64,000 nt of DNA, taken from NCBI RefSeq assembly GCF_016862435.1, contig NZ_BOMY01000053.1:186001-250000 (forward strand). The letters are read 5' to 3'. Each line of letters opens with the position of its first letter. Position 1 is the stretch's first letter. Source of the DNA: Paractinoplanes tereljensis. Lineage in GTDB: Bacteria; Actinomycetota; Actinomycetes; Mycobacteriales; Micromonosporaceae. Positions 9,472 through 19,253 of the stretch are shown piece by piece. The position numbers were made by a program, and so were the translations under genes. The notes under the pieces were generated by a model. That model was not told the DNA's origin. It ran no database searches and saw only the letters and a list, made by a program, of their open reading frames with translations.

Positions 9472-9573
9472 GGGTCTCTCCGGTGGACTCGTACAGCTCG
9501 TTCTGTGAGAATTTCGATACTCTCAGTGATCAAACGAGCGGTCGAGGGCCCAGTCCCTATTCAGACAGTCACA

Positions 9574-11976
9574 TCACCCGTTGCGGTGCCATCGCAGCGG
9601 GCCCGGGTGAACGCTCCACCAGATCCGCCGCCACCAGGACCGGCGCCCCCGCACCGCGTCGGCGTAGGCGACCACCTGCCGACCGGCCCGGTCGGCCCGG
9701 CCACTGTCGGCGGCACCGGGCGCGAACCCGACCGTGTTGATCCCGGCGACGACCTCGTCGAGCGGCGGCAACCGGGCATCGGGCGCTGTGATTCTTGTGG
9801 CCGCGTACTCCTCCGCCTCGGAAGCTGAAAGGTGCGGTGGGAGTGGGCGGCCCGCCAAGCGCAACGTGTCGCTCAGCTCCTGCCAGGCGCCGGTGATCCG
9901 GTCGTCGGGCGTGCCGGCCGCGAGCCGGCGGCGGCGCAGGCCGCGCCGCATCGTGATGGTCGCCGCCGCGGCCGCGAGGAGCACCAGCAGCACCGATCCG
10001 GACGCTCCGCCGGCGACAACCACCGCGCCCGGACCACGGCCATCGCCGGCCGCGAGCACCGCAGGCGGCGCGGACGCCTCGGCCGACGGGCTGACGGTCG
10101 GCGCCTCGGACGGCGGGGTCGGCGGCTTGGTGGGCTTCGGGGTGAAGTCCTCCTCGACCGGGCGCGGATTCTTGGACTTGGGCATCGGATCGAACGGCAC
10201 CCAGCCCAGCCCGTCGAACAACACCTCCGGCCAGGCGATCGCGTCGGCCCCGGTCACCGCGCCACCCGCGGCCGGCGCGTCGAACCCCACCACCACCCGC
10301 GACGGCAGCCCGGTCAGCCGGGCCAGCAGCGCGAACGACGCCGCGAACTGCTCCGACGTGCCGACCTGCCCACCCTGATCACGCGGACCAAAAAGGAAAA
10401 AGGCCAGGTTCGGGTACGCGTGACCGCTCGGCGCGTCGGCCACCTTGCGATAGTGCTCGGCGATGAACCCCTCGATGCTCGCGGCCCGGTCGTAGGCGGC
10501 GCCGTTGCCGTCGGACAGCTCCTCGGCGAGCCGGGTGATCTGCTCGGGCACGCCGTCGCCGACCGCCAGGTAGCGGGCGACCGCGTCACCGGAGGGCACG
10601 TCGGCGGCCGGCAGCAGGTTGTAGTCCGGGGTCTGCACCCGGGATTCGACGGTGTACTTGGTGCCGGCGGTGAGCTGCTCGGACCGGATCAGCGTGCCGG
10701 TCCCGGCGTCGTAGGCGACCCGGGCCCCGGTGATCCGGCTGGGCGCCGGCACCGCCGGCAGCAGCCGCCCGGTGAGCCCGTCCACGGTGATCTCCTGACG
10801 CACGTCGGTGACGGTGGCGTCCGGGATGGCCGGTTGCGCCGGAAGAACCCGCCCCGCGTTGCGGTAGGTGGCCCCCACCCGCCAGGTGATCCCGTCGTAG
10901 TCAGGCAGCACCGCCAGCCGAAGCCGGATCGTCTTGGCTTTCCGCACCGGCGCCGCGCCGCTTTGGGACGCCGCGCCGCTTTGGGACGCCGCGCCGCTTT
11001 GGGACGCCGCGCCGCTTTGGGACGCCGCGCTCGGGTTTGAGCCCGTCGCATCGCTGCCCGAGGTCGCGCCGGTCGCGCCGCTGCCCGGGGTCGCCCCCGG
11101 CGCGCCGCTGCCCGGAGCTGCGTCCGTCGCGCCGCCTCCGTTGATCGGGCTTACCTCGAGGAGCCTCTGTTTGGGGCTCAGGGCCCAACCCGAGATGCGA
11201 TTGAGCGGGCTCTCGTCGAGGGTGTCCACCTGCGGCGGTTCGACGTATTGCCGGGGGTCGACCGGCGTGGCCGCCACCCGGTCGCCCACCCAGGGCCCGA
11301 CCGCCACGGCCAGCACCAGCACCGCCGCCAGCCCGGCCGCGGCTCCGGCCAGCGCGCGCCCGCGCACCTTGACCCGGGTAGCCGCCGGCACGCCCGCCAG
11401 CTCGTCGCTCTTCGGCCGCGCGGTAGCGGCGAGCGCCACCACCGCGAGCCCCGCAAACGCCAGCGTCGTCCACCCGGCCACCGACGCGTTGGGCCCGACC
11501 ACGTAGAGCGCACCCGCGTACAAGCCCGCCACCGGGACCATCCCGAGCAGCACCCGTCCGGCCCGCACGGCGATCTCGCCGCCGGCCAGCCCTGCCAGCC
11601 AGGCGGCGATGACCGGCACCACGATGGTGTCCGGCGTCGGTTCCACCGGAATCATCGCGGTCAGCAGCCGCGGAATCCCGTTGACCAGCGAATCCCGCGC
11701 GGTCTGAGCGAGGGGCGCGCTGATCTCCGCGCGTCCCGCACTGATCCAGAGGACCAGCAGGGTGTACGCCCCCAGCAGCACCGCCGACAGCGGTGCCACC
11801 ACCCAGTTGGGCAGCCGCCTCGCCGCCAGACTGAGCCCGACGGAACCGACCGCCGCCCCACCGACCAGCTCCGCCAGCAGAGAGTCGGCAAAGATCCCGC
11901 CCAGCACGACCCCGGCCAGCGCGATCATCCCAGCGAGCGCGCCGCCCACCACTAACGACCGAATCCACTTCATCAT
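9574..11976 (-). CDS. TgpA-like transglutaminase-fold membrane protein, catalytic residues apparently lost
   Basis: 800 aa. Several N-terminal membrane helices (to about residue 210) are followed by an external transglutaminase-like region, a further membrane helix near residue 670 and a cytosolic DUF4129-like tail. In the core the usual catalytic Cys is replaced (GTSEQFAASFALLAR near 539) and the His position reads DAIAWPEV near 579; only the Asp segment (WVPFDP) is kept. It therefore looks like a pseudo-enzyme. An AASQSG repeat lies near residues 310-345. It is the last gene of the MoxR/DUF58 cluster, 61 bp after DUF58. Confidence 0.85.
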   Translation of the reverse strand: MMKWIRSLVVGGALAGMIALAGVVLGGIFADSLLAELVGGAAVGSVGLSLAARRLPNWVVAPLSAVLLGAYTLLVLWISAGRAEISAPLAQTARDSLVNGIPRLLTAMIPVEPTPDTIVVPVIAAWLAGLAGGEIAVRAGRVLLGMVPVAGLYAGALYVVGPNASVAGWTTLAFAGLAVVALAATARPKSDELAGVPAATRVKVRGRALAGAAAGLAAVLVLAVAVGPWVGDRVAATPVDPRQYVEPPQVDTLDESPLNRISGWALSPKQRLLEVSPINGGGATDAAPGSGAPGATPGSGATGATSGSDATGSNPSAASQSGAASQSGAASQSGAASQSGAAPVRKAKTIRLRLAVLPDYDGITWRVGATYRNAGRVLPAQPAIPDATVTDVRQEITVDGLTGRLLPAVPAPSRITGARVAYDAGTGTLIRSEQLTAGTKYTVESRVQTPDYNLLPAADVPSGDAVARYLAVGDGVPEQITRLAEELSDGNGAAYDRAASIEGFIAEHYRKVADAPSGHAYPNLAFFLFGPRDQGGQVGTSEQFAASFALLARLTGLPSRVVVGFDAPAAGGAVTGADAIAWPEVLFDGLGWVPFDPMPKSKNPRPVEEDFTPKPTKPPTPPSEAPTVSPSAEASAPPAVLAAGDGRGPGAVVVAGGASGSVLLVLLAAAAATITMRRGLRRRRLAAGTPDDRITGAWQELSDTLRLAGRPLPPHLSASEAEEYAATRITAPDARLPPLDEVVAGINTVGFAPGAADSGRADRAGRQVVAYADAVRGRRSWWRRIWWSVHPGPLRWHRNG
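10946..11035 (-). repeat. 18-bp tandem repeat in TgpA-like gene
   Basis: Four near-identical 18-bp units (plus strand about GCCGCGCCGCTTTGGGAC) encode SQSGAA repeats in the extracytoplasmic part. Same unit length as the repeat in the biotin carboxylase gene, but unrelated sequence. Confidence 0.8.
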
Positions 11977-12037
11977 GCGAGCGCCCGCCCAGCATCGGGG
12001 CGAGCCCCTAACCCGTCCCCCAACCGCCCGCCTCCGG

Positions 12038-13429
12038 TCACCATCCGCGGACGCCGTCCCAGGCGGCGGCGAATTCCTCGCCGTTCTCGGCTTCGATGAC
12101 TATCAGGCCGTCGCTTGCTGAGACCGGGGCCGCGTCGCGGTCGCCGAACAGGCCCGCCATCACCACCGGGTAGGGGCCGCGCAACGCGCTCACCGCGCCC
12201 AGGTCGGGACGGCCGCCCGGGCCGGTGAGGAACACCAGGGTGTCGCCGAGGCGGCCGGCCCGCATCCGGCGCAGGGTGGCGTCCAGGTCGCCGGGGCGCA
12301 GCGCGGCCTCGGTGAGCACGTCCAGGTAGGGGCCGCTCGGCACGGCCGTGACCAGGTGCAGGCTGACCGGCAGGTCCTCGCGGACGGCCGCCGCCACGAT
12401 CGACGCGGCCGCCTCGCAGGCCGCCTCGAACGACTCGGCGATCCCGTCGCGGCCCCGCGGGTGGGCGGCGGCCCGGTCGTCGAGCAGCACCACGATGGTC
12501 GGTTCCGAGGTGTCCAGCTGCTCCCGCACCATCAGTTCGCCGACCTTGGCCGAGCTGCGCCAGTGCACCCGCCGCAGTTCGTCCCCCACCACGTATTCGC
12601 GCAGCGAGTCGAAGGTGATCGTCCCGTGCGGCACCTTGTCGATCCGCCCGTCGAGACTGCGCGCCATCCCGGCCGGCACCGCTCGCAGCAGGTGAATGCG
12701 CGGATGCACCCACACCGAAGCCACCCCGCCGTACGTACGGGCCAGCGTGATCAGCCCGAGCGGATCCCCCCGGGTGACCCGCAGCGGCCCGATCGGCACC
12801 ACTCCGCGCCGGCTGGTCGGCACCGGATAGTCGACGGTGGTGTCCTTCCCCGGCCGCAGGCGCAGCAGCGGAACGGGCACGGCTTCCCCGCCGCAGCGGT
12901 CACTCGCGACCAGGTTGGCCGCCCGAAGCCGGCTGGTGTTGCGCACGGTGAGCGTCATCCGCGCCGGTTCCCCGCGCGCGACCCGATCCGGGTCGGCGAT
13001 CCGCTCGACGCCGAGCCGCGGCCGCCAGAGCGCGAACGCCACCCCGCACCCGACCGCGACGAGCGCGACCGCCCCGAGCAGCGCGAGATCCGGGTACCCA
13101 AGCCGGAACCCGGCAGCCAGCAGCAGGACGCCACCGATCGCCAGCCCGATCCCGCGAGCGGTCACCCCACCGTTCCCACGCCCCCGCCCGGCGAGCCGAC
13201 GAACGCCACGCAGCGCGGCGCCGCTCAGCCCGGCACCGCGGCGGCCGTCCGGGGCGGGCCTGGTGGGACCGTCGCCGGCCGGCGGAGCGCTGCCGGCCGG
13301 CGACGGCGTCTGGGCGACCGCCCCCGCGCTTTCCCCCGCGCGATACGTCTGTGCAGTTCCCGCCGCGCGCGACGACGTAACGTCGTTCGCCTCGCGCGAC
13401 GCCCCGGCCACGCCCTCTCCCCCGGTCAC
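12038..13429 (-). CDS. DUF58 domain-containing protein
   Basis: 463 aa from a GTG that overlaps the MoxR stop (GTGA). A low-complexity N-terminus (~90 residues) is followed by two membrane helices and the DUF58 signature, FDSLREYVVGDELRRVHW near residue 276, with a vWA-like domain beyond. A later GTG at 13165 (VTARGIGLAIGG) would remove the odd N-terminus and match the usual length; the sequence does not decide. DUF58 proteins act with MoxR ATPases in metal-dependent, chaperone-like assembly. Confidence 0.85.
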   Translation of the reverse strand: MTGGEGVAGASREANDVTSSRAAGTAQTYRAGESAGAVAQTPSPAGSAPPAGDGPTRPAPDGRRGAGLSGAALRGVRRLAGRGRGNGGVTARGIGLAIGGVLLLAAGFRLGYPDLALLGAVALVAVGCGVAFALWRPRLGVERIADPDRVARGEPARMTLTVRNTSRLRAANLVASDRCGGEAVPVPLLRLRPGKDTTVDYPVPTSRRGVVPIGPLRVTRGDPLGLITLARTYGGVASVWVHPRIHLLRAVPAGMARSLDGRIDKVPHGTITFDSLREYVVGDELRRVHWRSSAKVGELMVREQLDTSEPTIVVLLDDRAAAHPRGRDGIAESFEAACEAAASIVAAAVREDLPVSLHLVTAVPSGPYLDVLTEAALRPGDLDATLRRMRAGRLGDTLVFLTGPGGRPDLGAVSALRGPYPVVMAGLFGDRDAAPVSASDGLIVIEAENGEEFAAAWDGVRGW

Positions 13430-14415
13430 GCCCCGGCCGTGACGCGGTTGTCGGGGAGTGGGACCGGGACCGAGCGGATCGCGTCGTCGAGCACCTCGGC
13501 CGCGGTCACGCCACGCAGTTGTGCGTCGGCCGACAGCAGCACGCGGTGCGCGAAGACCGGGCCGATCAGCTCCTTCATGTCTTCGGGCAGGACGTAACCC
13601 CGCGCGTTGATCAGCGCGAAGGCGCAGGCGGCGCGGGTCAGCGCGATCACGCCCCGGGGGCTGACCCCGACCCGTACCTGCGGATGGTTTCGGGTCGCGG
13701 CGGCGAGCCGGACGGCGTACGCGTAGAGGGGGTCGGCGATGTGCACGCGCATGGCCATCTTCACCATCTCGCCGACGGTGGCCGTGTCGGTGATCGGGTC
13801 GAGGGCGTCGGGCGAACGCAGCGCCGCCCCGCGCAGCACCTCGATCTCGACCTCCTCGCTGGGGTACCCGACGGAGAGTTTCACCAGGAAGCGGTCGAGC
13901 TGGGCTTCCGGCAGCCGGTAGGTGCCGTCCATCTCGACCGGGTTCTGGGTGGCCACGACCAGGAACGGCTGCGGCACCGGGTGCGGCACGCCGTCCACCG
14001 TGACCCGCCGTTCCTCCATGACCTCGAGCAGCGCCGACTGGGTCTTCGGCGAGGCCCGGTTGATCTCGTCGGCGATGACGATGTTGGCGAAGACCGGGCC
14101 GGGGTGGAACTCGAAGCCGCGGCTGGCCTGGTTGAAGATCGTCACGCCGGACACGTCGGAGGGCAGCAGGTCGGGGGTGAACTGGATGCGCCGCCACACC
14201 CCCTGCACGGAGGCGGCGAGGGCGCGGGCCAGGGTCGTCTTGCCCACGCCGGGCACGTCCTCGAGGAGGACGTGCCCCTGCGCGAACAGGGCGGTGAGCG
14301 CGAGGCGCACCACTTCGGGCTTGCCCAGCACGACCGTCCCGATCCGGTCGGCGAGTTGTTCGGCGACCTGGGCGAAACCTTGGATGTGCTGCGGTGGCAG
14401 TGGTTCGTTGTACAC
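13426..14415 (-). CDS. MoxR family AAA ATPase
   Basis: 329 aa. Walker A GVGKTT at residues 56-61, Walker B IVIADE with the acidic pair at 116-117, and sensor segment VATQNPVEMDGTY. MoxR ATPases are chaperone-like and work with vWA/DUF58 partners; here the DUF58 gene overlaps its end and the Fn3 gene ends 13 bp upstream. The Fn3-MoxR-DUF58-TgpA order recurs in actinomycetes and probably serves cell-envelope assembly. Confidence 0.93.
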   Translation of the reverse strand: MYNEPLPPQHIQGFAQVAEQLADRIGTVVLGKPEVVRLALTALFAQGHVLLEDVPGVGKTTLARALAASVQGVWRRIQFTPDLLPSDVSGVTIFNQASRGFEFHPGPVFANIVIADEINRASPKTQSALLEVMEERRVTVDGVPHPVPQPFLVVATQNPVEMDGTYRLPEAQLDRFLVKLSVGYPSEEVEIEVLRGAALRSPDALDPITDTATVGEMVKMAMRVHIADPLYAYAVRLAAATRNHPQVRVGVSPRGVIALTRAACAFALINARGYVLPEDMKELIGPVFAHRVLLSADAQLRGVTAAEVLDDAIRSVPVPLPDNRVTAGA

Positions 14416-14428
14416 GAGTCTCGTTACC

Positions 14429-17083
14429 TCAGCAGGCCGGTAGGTCGGCCAGGTCGTCCCCGCCCTCGAGGTTGAGCCACGCCCACGGGATGTAGTTCTT
14501 GCCGCTGTAGTTGACCTGGATCCACCAGGTGCTCTTCTTGTCGCTGTTGTAGATGTAGGCGTAGACCTCTTCGCCGGACTTCTTGCAGTACGCCTGCAGG
14601 CGGGTGCCCGGTTTCGCCCAGCCGGTCTGCTTGTCGTTGTCCTGCTGGGTGACGCTGAAGATCTCGTTGCCGTTCCGGCCCGTCACGTCCTTGTCGCAGT
14701 ACGTCGCGGTGTCGCCGTTCTCGCCGTTGTTGCAGGTGGCGATGCCGTACCGGTAGTCGGTCGTGCTCTTGTTGGTGGCGGTGACCGAGCCGGCCGCGTT
14801 CTTGGCGGTGATCGTGAACGTGTAGGCCGTGCCGGCGGTCAGCTTCGCCACCGACAGGCTGGTGCAACTGCCGGACGCCGAGCCGCCGCCGTCCGAGGAG
14901 GCAACCGAGCAGGCGGCCTTGCCGCCGCCCTGGTCGACCGTGAACGAGATCTTCGCGGTGTCGATGCCCGGGTCCACTCCGGTGATCGTCACCTTGGGTG
15001 CGGAGACGGTCTTGGCGGTGGCGGTGCCCGGCTCGCTCTCGCCGGCCTCGTTGACCGCCCGCACCTCGACCGCGACGGTCTCGCCGGCCCCGAACCCGGT
15101 CAGCGTCACCGCCGTGCCGCCGGTGACGTCGGTGGTCTTGCCACCGGCCGTCACCACATATTTGCTGATGGGCCGTCCGTTGTCGGCCGGTGCCTGCCAG
15201 GCGACCGTGACCGCGCCGGCCGTCTCGGTCACCGTTGCCGCCTCGACGCCGTCGGGCTTGGCCGGGCTGGTGAACGGCGTGACGCTGCCGCTGACCGGCG
15301 ACGCCGCCGACCCGGCACCACGCTCGTTGATCGCGACGACGGTGAACGCGTACTGCTTGCCGTACTCCAGTTGGCCGGCCGGGATCGTCAGGGACGTCTC
15401 GGTGGCGTCGCCGATCGGCGCGCTGCCGCCCTCGGAGATCGCGGTGACCGTGTAGCGCTTGATCTCCAGGCCCTGCCCGTTGGCGGCCGGCCAGGTGACC
15501 ACCACGGTGCCGTCCGGTTTCGCCTCGGCGGTGGCCGCGGTCGGTGCGTCCGGGACTTCGGAGGTCGGCTTGACGGCGTTACTCGTCCGCGTCGGGCCGT
15601 CGCCCTTCTTGTTCACCGCGTGCACCGCGAACTGGTAGGTCTCGCCGTTGGTCAGCTCGGTGACGGTCAGCGACCGCTGGTCGGCGCCGACCTGGAACAC
15701 CTTGCCGGCGCCCTCCACGACATATCGCGTGATGGGGGCGTTGTTGTCCTCGGCCGCCTGCCAGGTGACCCGGGCCTCGGCGTTGCCGGCCGCGGCCCGC
15801 ACGTTGCGCGGCGCACCCGGCTTGGCCTGCACGGGCTTCTTCGGTTTCGGCGGCGGAGGCGGCGGGTCGTCGGATTTGACCGGCGGCGGGTCACCACCGA
15901 GCACGTCGTCGGCGTACTTGTCGACGGTGCGCACCGCGTGGTTGTTGTCGACGACCCGGGCGGTGGACGAGCCCGGTGCGTTGATGAACAGGTAGCCCTC
16001 GCGCACGTCCAGTTCGAGCGAGCCGCCCGGTTTCTGGAACGTGATGTCCTTCTGTGCCTTGCCGATGGAGTCGAAGACGTGCACCTTGCCGGTCTCCGAG
16101 TCGGCCACGTAGAAGAAGCCCTCCCACGCCACCGCCGGCTGCAGTTCGTCACCGCTGCCCGGAACCGTGAAGTCGGCCCGGACACCCTGCTCACCGACCA
16201 CATAGACGTGCCGGGAGTCGGTGACGGTGACCGGCACGGACTTCCCGTCGGTGCGCGGAGCCAGCGACCCGGGGCCAGGCAGCGGAAGCGTCTGCTTCAC
16301 CGGCGCGGCCTGGGCACGCACGGTCGACAGGGCGTTGGTGGTGCGGTCCAGCACGGCGACACCGTCGTCCAGCGTGGACAGGGTCAGGTCATGACTCGCG
16401 GCGGCAACGGCCTCCGTCCGTACAATCGAAGGACCCGCCGCGGAATCACCCCCGGGCGAGTCGGACGGGAGCGCCGCAGGCGCGATCGCCGTCACCGTGC
16501 CCTCGCTGGGCGCCGCGATCCACAGCTTGCCCGTGCCGTCGTAGACGCCGCCGGTGATGCCCGGCGGGAACCGCAGGGGTTGCCCGATCGGCCCGAGCGA
16601 CCGCGGGTCGAGCTGCTGCACCTGACCCTGCACGGTGTCCACCACGAACGCGGAGTCCTCGGAGAGCGCCACCCGCACGCCGAAGCCCGGACTGGACGAC
16701 GAGTTCCAGAATTCCTGCAGAGTGGTCAGATCCATCGAGCCGATCGCGCCGGTGTTCACATCCCGGAACAGCACGAACCGGTCGGTCTGACTGATCTCGA
16801 GCGCGTGCCCGCGGGCGTTGGGCACATCGACGCGGGTGTCCACCTTGGCGGTCACCCCGTTGATGCGCGCGACCTCGCCCTTGGAGCGAGACCACACCCA
16901 GGAAGCCGCGTCGAAGCTGGCCACGGCCTGATCGGCCGAGCCGAGCCCGAGCACGGTAAGCCCGAGACCAGCAGCGAGACTTAGGACGGTCCCCATCGTG
17001 ACGAGGTATCCGCGACTGCGCCACCGGCGTCGCTGCGCGGTCACCCGCACACCCTCCGTACTGGCGCTATCTGCGCTGGTCAC
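14429..17083 (-). CDS. Fn3-repeat membrane-anchored protein with SH3-like C-terminus
   Basis: 884 aa from a GTG at 17083 preceded by a strong ribosome site (GGGGGAGGA, 8-base spacing), preferred over an upstream in-frame start. An N-terminal anchor (about 22-45) is followed by a beta-propeller-like region (to ~400), a Pro/Lys linker, three clear Fn3 domains (PGAPRNVRA, PDAPTAATAEA, PAKPDGVEAATV) and a fourth diverged one. The Cys-containing C-terminal module (TWWIQVNYSGKNYIPWAWL) looks SH3-like and may bind cell wall. First gene of the MoxR cluster. Confidence 0.85.
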   Translation of the reverse strand: MTSADSASTEGVRVTAQRRRWRSRGYLVTMGTVLSLAAGLGLTVLGLGSADQAVASFDAASWVWSRSKGEVARINGVTAKVDTRVDVPNARGHALEISQTDRFVLFRDVNTGAIGSMDLTTLQEFWNSSSSPGFGVRVALSEDSAFVVDTVQGQVQQLDPRSLGPIGQPLRFPPGITGGVYDGTGKLWIAAPSEGTVTAIAPAALPSDSPGGDSAAGPSIVRTEAVAAASHDLTLSTLDDGVAVLDRTTNALSTVRAQAAPVKQTLPLPGPGSLAPRTDGKSVPVTVTDSRHVYVVGEQGVRADFTVPGSGDELQPAVAWEGFFYVADSETGKVHVFDSIGKAQKDITFQKPGGSLELDVREGYLFINAPGSSTARVVDNNHAVRTVDKYADDVLGGDPPPVKSDDPPPPPPKPKKPVQAKPGAPRNVRAAAGNAEARVTWQAAEDNNAPITRYVVEGAGKVFQVGADQRSLTVTELTNGETYQFAVHAVNKKGDGPTRTSNAVKPTSEVPDAPTAATAEAKPDGTVVVTWPAANGQGLEIKRYTVTAISEGGSAPIGDATETSLTIPAGQLEYGKQYAFTVVAINERGAGSAASPVSGSVTPFTSPAKPDGVEAATVTETAGAVTVAWQAPADNGRPISKYVVTAGGKTTDVTGGTAVTLTGFGAGETVAVEVRAVNEAGESEPGTATAKTVSAPKVTITGVDPGIDTAKISFTVDQGGGKAACSVASSDGGGSASGSCTSLSVAKLTAGTAYTFTITAKNAAGSVTATNKSTTDYRYGIATCNNGENGDTATYCDKDVTGRNGNEIFSVTQQDNDKQTGWAKPGTRLQAYCKKSGEEVYAYIYNSDKKSTWWIQVNYSGKNYIPWAWLNLEGGDDLADLPAC

Positions 17084-17208
17084 TAACCCAATCCTCCCCC
17101 TTTGAAGGACCCCCTCCGCAAGGACGAAGGCCACTATAGGGGGCCGTGGATGCGCGGGGATACCCGGCAGTCACGGTTGTGGATAACTCTGATTGCCGAG
17201 CGTGATCA

Positions 17209-18672
17209 TCACCGGTTGGTACAAGCCTGCTGCGAAGTCGCGAACTGGTTGTTCCGGTAGACCGCGACCACCGCGAAGCAGTAGTTCAGCGTCGGGTTCA
17301 GCGAACTGATCTCATAGGACGTCTGCCCAGGTCCGAGCGTGGTGACCGGCTTGAGCTGCTCCCCCGGATGCCCCATCGCCACCAGGAACGAAACGGACCC
17401 CTGGGTCGGGTCCTTCCAGCTGACCACGATGCGCGCGCCACTGTCCTTGAGCACCACTGCGGTGGGTGGCGATCCCCCGAGAGTTGGCACATCCGGGTTG
17501 TCACCGTCGTCACTCGACCGATTGGCAAGAACAAAAACCAGCGCGGCCACCGCAATGACCGCCGCCAGAACCGCGGCAATAGCCGCAAAGATCCCCAAAC
17601 CCCGCTTTTGGTACGACGGTGGAGCGCTCGCCGGATCCAGGATGTACGCCGGGGTTGGTCCGTTGTGTCCCCACCCTGGTCCGGGCGAGTCGGGGTAGAT
17701 AATCGCCGGCTGAAGGTCGTAGCGTTGCTGAGGCACCGGGGCCGGCGGATCGCTCCGGGGCGTAATGGTCGAGTGGAGGGCGGTCGCCTCCTCTACCGGG
17801 TGGAGCGGCTGAAGGTCACGGCCGGTCCAGACCTGCCGGTTCTCCCCGTCGGAGGGCTGAAGGGTGCCGGCGTTCGCGGCGTTTGCGCCCGTGCCTGCGC
17901 CGCGGTTTGCGTCGGGGTCGCTGCCAGCTCTGGTTTCGCCGCCCGCACCCGTGTCGCCGGTCGCGTCCCGGTCGTCGGCCGGGTGGGGCCGGCGGGGTGC
18001 GGGGACGTTCGGGTTGATCGCCGGGAAGGTGGTGGTCGGGTCGTTCGCGGCCTGGAACGGGGGTGGTTCGGGGTTTTCGGGGTTGAGGTGCAGGGCGGTG
18101 GTCGGCTCCTCGGTGGGCGCCGGCTCCGGGTTGCTGGAGCTGAACCGGGGCTGCCACGGGGCGACATGGGGATCCACCGGCAGGGACGGTGCCGGTTGCG
18201 TTTGTTCGGCGTCGAGACCGCGTACATCTGCTTGCGGATCTTGACCGAGATAAGCCCGCGCCCGCGCGACCGCCCAATGCCCCCCACCCAGCGTGGCGGG
18301 TCCCAGCTCAGCCACCCGGGCGAAGGCCTTGCGCGCCTCATGGCGATTGCCGAGCTCCTCGGCGACCACCCCGATGTCGTGCGAGATCTCCAGCATCAGC
18401 GCATCGGAGTCACCGAGCCGCCAGAGCCCCGCCGCATAGGCCTCCTCGAGGACCCGCCGAGCGGCGGTCGGGTCATCAGCCTGCTGCAGGACCGCGCCAA
18501 GCTGATAGGCGGTGCGAAGAACGTCCGGATCGTCCTCGGAGAGATTGGCCTTCCCCAACTCGACCGCCCGCTCGAGCACAGCCCGCGCACCCGCAAGATC
18601 CCCTGAGTCGGCAAGGGCTTGCGCACGCTGCCGAGCGGGCAGGAGCGGAGAGGGCTGAGACACGCCCGCCAT
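17209..18672 (-). CDS. TPR and Fn3 domain membrane protein
   Basis: 487 aa. The first ~170 residues are TPR-like helical repeats (ALADSGDLAGARAVLERAVE and following). A long Pro/Ala/Asp-rich region leads to one membrane helix (AAIAAVLAAVIAVAALVFVL, near residue 370) and a C-terminal Fn3-like domain ending QQACTNR. It sits just upstream of the Fn3/MoxR cluster on the same strand and probably belongs to it. Function unknown. Confidence 0.75.
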   Translation of the reverse strand: MAGVSQPSPLLPARQRAQALADSGDLAGARAVLERAVELGKANLSEDDPDVLRTAYQLGAVLQQADDPTAARRVLEEAYAAGLWRLGDSDALMLEISHDIGVVAEELGNRHEARKAFARVAELGPATLGGGHWAVARARAYLGQDPQADVRGLDAEQTQPAPSLPVDPHVAPWQPRFSSSNPEPAPTEEPTTALHLNPENPEPPPFQAANDPTTTFPAINPNVPAPRRPHPADDRDATGDTGAGGETRAGSDPDANRGAGTGANAANAGTLQPSDGENRQVWTGRDLQPLHPVEEATALHSTITPRSDPPAPVPQQRYDLQPAIIYPDSPGPGWGHNGPTPAYILDPASAPPSYQKRGLGIFAAIAAVLAAVIAVAALVFVLANRSSDDGDNPDVPTLGGSPPTAVVLKDSGARIVVSWKDPTQGSVSFLVAMGHPGEQLKPVTTLGPGQTSYEISSLNPTLNYCFAVVAVYRNNQFATSQQACTNR

Positions 18673-18860
18673 GCTGCCCGGTACGTCCCTTGGGCGCCAG
18701 ACCGGGGGCGAATGGGCGGTTGTATGCCCCGGAATGTCGCACCCCCACCCTCCCTGCGACCCCCGGTGAGGGCCGTGTACAGTTCTCTCCTGTGCGGCCC
18801 GCCGGGCCGGCGATACCCGGTGGAAAACCGGGTGTTTCCGCCGGTAGGGTTGCAGTGCAG

Positions 18861-18945
18861 GTCCGGGTGGCGGAATGGCAGACGCGCTAGCTTGAGGTGC
18901 TAGTGCCCTTTATCGGGCGTGGGGGTTCAAGTCCCCCTCCGGACA
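18861..18945 (+). tRNA. tRNA-Leu (GAG)
   Basis: An 85-nt class II tRNA with a long variable arm. The acceptor pairs GTCCGGG with TCCGGAC (one G-U), the anticodon stem is CTAGC/GCTAG with loop TTGAGGT, anticodon GAG, and the T arm GGGGGTTCAAGTCCCCC is perfect. CCA is not encoded. The element starting ~80 bp downstream probably used its 3' end as attachment site. Confidence 0.95.
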
Positions 18946-18965
18946 CAGTTAAACCGTTTCAAAGT

Positions 18966-19010
18966 GTCTTAGCGACGGCATGAACCCCTAAGACGGGCGA
19001 GAAATCGCCC
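18966..19010 (+). promoter_or_regulatory. two hairpins between tRNA-Leu and the first element gene
   Basis: The first inverted repeat is GTCTTAG (18966-18972) with CTAAGAC (18988-18994). The second is GGGCGA-GAAA-TCGCCC (18995-19010), with a stable GNRA-type tetraloop, ending exactly at the ribosome-binding site GAAGGAG (19011-19017). They could terminate tRNA transcription, control translation of the next gene, or be recombinase arm sites. Confidence 0.55.
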
Positions 19011-19022
19011 GAAGGAGTGGGC

Positions 19023-19253
19023 ATGCCCCGTTTCTCACCGGCCGGTCAGCCGACCCCAAAAAAGGCCGTCGATCACGGACAGTTGCAACGCGGCGTTGTA
19101 CCCGAGTCGCAACCGTTGCCAGCGATCCGCGGCCTCGCAGTCAAGCGGATGGTCGTCGATGGCGGCGCTCTGAGCGAGCCGCTGCCGTGGCCTCCGGGCA
19201 CCCTGATCACGATCACGGTGACCGGCAACCTGCAGGCGGCTGACGATGCCTAG
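19023..19253 (+). CDS. small protein upstream of integrase
   Basis: 76 aa from ATG 19023, preceded by GAAGGAG at good spacing. Its stop lies inside the start of the integrase gene (ATGCCTAG), so the two are translationally coupled. No family recognised. The position before an integrase would suit an excisionase or regulator, but the sequence shows no helix-turn-helix; the C-terminal half (GTLITITVTGNL) looks beta-stranded. Confidence 0.6.
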   Translation: MPRFSPAGQPTPKKAVDHGQLQRGVVPESQPLPAIRGLAVKRMVVDGGALSEPLPWPPGTLITITVTGNLQAADDA

